A DNA stretch of 64,000 bases. It comes from JAHDFB01 sp965658745. GTDB taxonomy: Bacteria; Bacteroidota; Bacteroidia; Chitinophagales; Saprospiraceae. The stretch lies in assembly GCA_965658745.1 (NCBI GenBank), contig CBFHTK010000007.1, positions 62,001-126,000 of the forward strand, given 5' to 3'. The translations under genes were made by a program, and so were the position numbers. Of this stretch, positions 61,654 through 64,000 are shown one piece after another. Numbering within the stretch: the stretch's first letter is position 1; each line of letters begins with the position of its first letter. The notes beneath the pieces were generated by a model. The model did not search any database. It saw only the letters and a list, made by a program, of their open reading frames with translations, and was not told the origin of the DNA.

Positions 61654-64000
61654 ATGAAGTCAAGCGAAATCAGAAAAACGTTTTTAGAATTTTTCGACTC
61701 CAAAAAGCATAAAATAGTTTCTTCAGCACCAATTGTATTGAAGAACGATCCAACTCTGATGTTTACCAATGCAGGAATGAATCAGTTCAAGGACTATTTT
61801 TTAGGTAATAAGCAACCTCAATTTTTGAGAGCCGCTGATACTCAGAAGTGCTTGCGAGTCTCTGGAAAACATAATGATCTGGAGGAAGTTGGAATAGATT
61901 CATATCATCATACGATGTTTGAAATGCTCGGAAATTGGTCGTTTGGAGACTATTTTAAGGAGGAGGCCATCGAATGGGCGCATGAACTTCTAGTTGATGT
62001 TTTCAGATTGGATAAGGATAGACTCTACATCACCGTTTTTGAAGGTGATAAAGAAGATAAGTTAGAAGCTGATGAAGAAGCAAAGAACTTCTGGGCTAAG
62101 TATTTTGACGAAAGTCATATTCTATATTGTAACAAAAAAGATAATTTCTGGGAAATGGGGGAGACGGGCCCTTGTGGTCCTTGTTCTGAAATTCACATTG
62201 ATCTGCGTTCTGACGCCGATCGAGCAGTGATATCTGGCCGCACCTTAGTTAATCAAGATGATCCTGAAGTGGTCGAGATTTGGAATTTGGTATTCATCCA
62301 GTATAACCGTATGGCTAATGGATCTCTTCAAGAGCTACCAAGTAAGCATATTGACACAGGAATGGGATTTGAACGTCTTTGCATGGCAATGCAAGGGAAA
62401 AAATCAAATTATGATACGGATGTTTTTACACCATTCATAGCTAAAATAGAGCAACTCAGTGACAGAAAATATAGTGGTTCATACGACCTGAATGCAAAAA
62501 GTGATATCGCAATGCGTGTTATTGCTGATCATATCAGAGCTGTAGCATTTACTATTGCCGACGGTGAGTTACCTTCCAATACGGGTGCTGGTTATGTCAT
62601 TCGACGGATTTTGAGAAGGGGAGTCCGCTACTATTATTCATTTTTAGATGTGCAAGAGCCATTGATGCATAAACTAATTCCTTTGCTCGCGTCTGAGTTT
62701 AAAGATGTATTTCCCGAACTCAATACTCAGCGTGAATTTGTTGAGAAAGTCGTGTTGGAAGAGGAGAAATCGTTCTTAAAAACTTTAGCAGGAGGACTTA
62801 AGAGAATTGACAGCGTTTACGTTGGAGACGGAGAAATGGATGGAAAAACGGCATTTGAGCTTTACGATACTTATGGATTTCCAATTGACTTGACGCGTTT
62901 GATAGCTTCTGAAAAAGGATGGAAGATCGATGAATTAGGCTTCGAAAAGGCACTTGAAGCGCAGCGGGCTAGAGGTCGAGAAGATAGTAAGAAAATAACT
63001 GGCGATTGGACCTCAGTTCATGATGGAAATGATGTGGAATTTGTTGGATATGATCAATTAAAAGTAGAAGGATCAAGACTATTACGATATCGTATTGTGA
63101 CTGTAAAGGACAAGCCGCAATATCAACTCGTTTTGGATAAAACGCCATTCTATGCAGAAGGTGGTGGTCAAGTCGGCGACAAGGGCCTTTTGTTTTTTGG
63201 AGAAGAGAAGATTCATGTATTGAACACCAAGAAGGAAAACGATCTAATTATTCATTTTGCGAACAAGCTTCCAGAAGATCTTTATGCGATCATCAATGCG
63301 GAAGTTCACAAAACTAAGCGAATTTTAACTGAGAATAATCACTCAGCGACACACTTGCTTCACGCCGCATTAAAGCGCGTTTTGGGAGATCATGTGAATC
63401 AAAAAGGATCACTAGTTAATGAAAACTATCTTCGATTTGACTTTTCACATTTTTCTAAAGTTACAGACGAAGAGATTGCACAGATTGAAGCAATTGTTAA
63501 TGAACGAATAAGGGACAATATCAAATTGCAAGAAGATCGTAGTATACCAATCGAACAAGCAAAAGAGTCAGGAGCGATGATGCTTTTTGGAGAGAAGTAT
63601 GGTGATAAGGTTCGCATGATCACTTTTGACAAGGATTATTCGGTTGAGCTTTGTGGAGGTTGCCACGTAGATGCGACAGGAAATATTGGACTTTTTAAGA
63701 TTACATCTGAATCAGCTGTCGCAGCAGGAGTTCGAAGAATTGAGGCAGTTACTTCTGTTGAAGCGGAAGCATATATTAATCGCGAATTGGAAGAACTAGC
63801 ATCGATTAGAGGTTTGTTCAAAAATCCTGTCCACACGGCTAAGAATGTATATTCATTACAGGAAGAGAATAAAAACCTCAAAAAACAGATTGAGGAAATG
63901 ATGCTTGCGCAAGCTTCCAATTTACAAGATGCTTTGTCCAACGATTTTGAGACTGTCGGAGACGTCCATATTTTATTACGCAAACTTGCTCTGCACGACA
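61654..64000 (+). CDS. alaS: Alanine--tRNA ligase AlaS, 3' end beyond the window
   Basis: ATG at 61654; the frame stays open for 782 codons to the window edge. About 90 residues are missing compared with a usual length near 870. Class II catalytic core: MKSSEIRKTFLEFFDSKKHKIVSS, FTNAGMNQFKDYFLG, CLRVSGKHNDLEEVG, TMFEMLGNWSFGDYFK, GETGPCGPCSEIH and DTGMGFERLCMAMQG. The editing domain has NHSATHLLHAALKRVLG (HxxxH) and ELCGGCHVDATG (C..GCH zinc site), so mischarged Ser and Gly can be removed. The start of the C-terminal coiled coil (EENKNLKKQIEEM) is also visible. No lesion was seen in the part available. Confidence 0.96.
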   Translation, partial: MKSSEIRKTFLEFFDSKKHKIVSSAPIVLKNDPTLMFTNAGMNQFKDYFLGNKQPQFLRAADTQKCLRVSGKHNDLEEVGIDSYHHTMFEMLGNWSFGDYFKEEAIEWAHELLVDVFRLDKDRLYITVFEGDKEDKLEADEEAKNFWAKYFDESHILYCNKKDNFWEMGETGPCGPCSEIHIDLRSDADRAVISGRTLVNQDDPEVVEIWNLVFIQYNRMANGSLQELPSKHIDTGMGFERLCMAMQGKKSNYDTDVFTPFIAKIEQLSDRKYSGSYDLNAKSDIAMRVIADHIRAVAFTIADGELPSNTGAGYVIRRILRRGVRYYYSFLDVQEPLMHKLIPLLASEFKDVFPELNTQREFVEKVVLEEEKSFLKTLAGGLKRIDSVYVGDGEMDGKTAFELYDTYGFPIDLTRLIASEKGWKIDELGFEKALEAQRARGREDSKKITGDWTSVHDGNDVEFVGYDQLKVEGSRLLRYRIVTVKDKPQYQLVLDKTPFYAEGGGQVGDKGLLFFGEEKIHVLNTKKENDLIIHFANKLPEDLYAIINAEVHKTKRILTENNHSATHLLHAALKRVLGDHVNQKGSLVNENYLRFDFSHFSKVTDEEIAQIEAIVNERIRDNIKLQEDRSIPIEQAKESGAMMLFGEKYGDKVRMITFDKDYSVELCGGCHVDATGNIGLFKITSESAVAAGVRRIEAVTSVEAEAYINRELEELASIRGLFKNPVHTAKNVYSLQEENKNLKKQIEEMMLAQASNLQDALSNDFETVGDVHILLRKLALHD

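Noticed and set aside
1..64000. Reassigned TGA codon (TGA = Trp or another amino acid) across the genome
   Set aside because: TGA ends rlmB and ybaB properly, Trp is encoded by TGG throughout, and the internal stops also include TAA. A genome-wide code change does not fit.

Overview
The window looks like chromosomal DNA of a marine or aquatic Bacteroidota, most likely of the Saprospiria/Lewinella type. The evidence is: AT-rich DNA; Bacteroidota-type -7 boxes (TAnnTTTG) upstream of genes with no clear Shine-Dalgarno sequence; type IX secretion (T9SS) cargo with both type A and type B (CHU_C) C-terminal sorting domains; the T9SS regulator PorX; a fused LpxC-FabZ; an OMPP1/FadL-type porin; many lipoproteins; and a huge surface protein carrying dockerin-like and cohesin-like modules. 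The genus assignment is inference. I saw no rRNA, tRNA, CRISPR array, prophage or intact insertion sequence.

Layout. 0-2.5 kb (minus): a DUF3127 protein cut by the window edge, a gamma-carbonic-anhydrase-like protein, a TraB/GumN lipoprotein and rlmB, the last three tightly packed. 2.7-8.4 kb (plus): an M36 metallopeptidase exported by T9SS and a DEAD-box RNA helicase, each followed by a strong terminator. 8.5-15 kb (minus): a surface lipoprotein with a broken signal peptide, an unknown protein, an M29 aminopeptidase, an OMPP1-family porin and a Gly/Asn/Trp- plus Ser/Arg-rich secreted protein. 15.2-16.7 kb: proS. 17.2-19.0 kb (minus): a repeat-rich OmpA/peptidoglycan-binding protein interrupted by two stop codons and one frameshift. 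19-26.2 kb: an HD phosphohydrolase, porX, a membrane protein with tatC, a Na+/Ca2+ exchanger, and ybaB with a CHU_C cargo. 26.3-29.6 kb: a DUF1573 lipoprotein with an internal TGA, a 0.7-kb gap with a GC-rich repeat-like block, and a three-gene lipoprotein/beta-barrel operon. 29.9-34.7 kb: PIN-PhoH, fabI, an ICMT-family methyltransferase and recN. 35.2 kb: a degenerate Y1-transposase-like protein. 36.2-38.2 kb: a TMTC-like membrane protein with TPRs. 39.4-43.3 kb: lpxD, lpxC-fabZ, lpxA and an ABC ATPase. 43.4-44.3 kb: a beta-barrel remnant and a MerR regulator. 44.6-50.7 kb: a small secreted protein and the 1907-residue adhesin-like T9SS protein. 51.1-55.7 kb (minus operon): a membrane protein, a lipoprotein, a polyprenyl-phosphate sugar transferase, aroE and proline dehydrogenase. 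55.8-61.3 kb: an M14 peptidase, a pair of paralogous lipoproteins (one broken), a Dabb-domain lipoprotein and an M23 peptidase. 61.65 kb to the end: alaS, cut by the window edge.

How the genes fit together. Much of the window builds or decorates the cell envelope: lipid A (lpxD, lpxC-fabZ, lpxA, possibly the ICMT-family enzyme), fatty acid synthesis (fabI, fabZ), Tat and T9SS export (tatC, porX, three T9SS cargos), peptidoglycan turnover or anchoring (M23 peptidase, OmpA/PG-binding protein) and surface polymer synthesis. Housekeeping genes (proS, alaS, rlmB, recN, aroE) are interspersed and intact.

The most unusual pattern is that four genes, all for envelope proteins with signal peptides, carry in-frame stops or a frameshift (six lesions in total), while no housekeeping gene does. 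I did not find a clearly new multi-gene defence or mobile system. The best leads are this lesion pattern, the 23-residue repeat protein that the OmpA domain splits, the catalytically degenerate transposase-like gene, and core promoters lying 4-6 nt from start codons.
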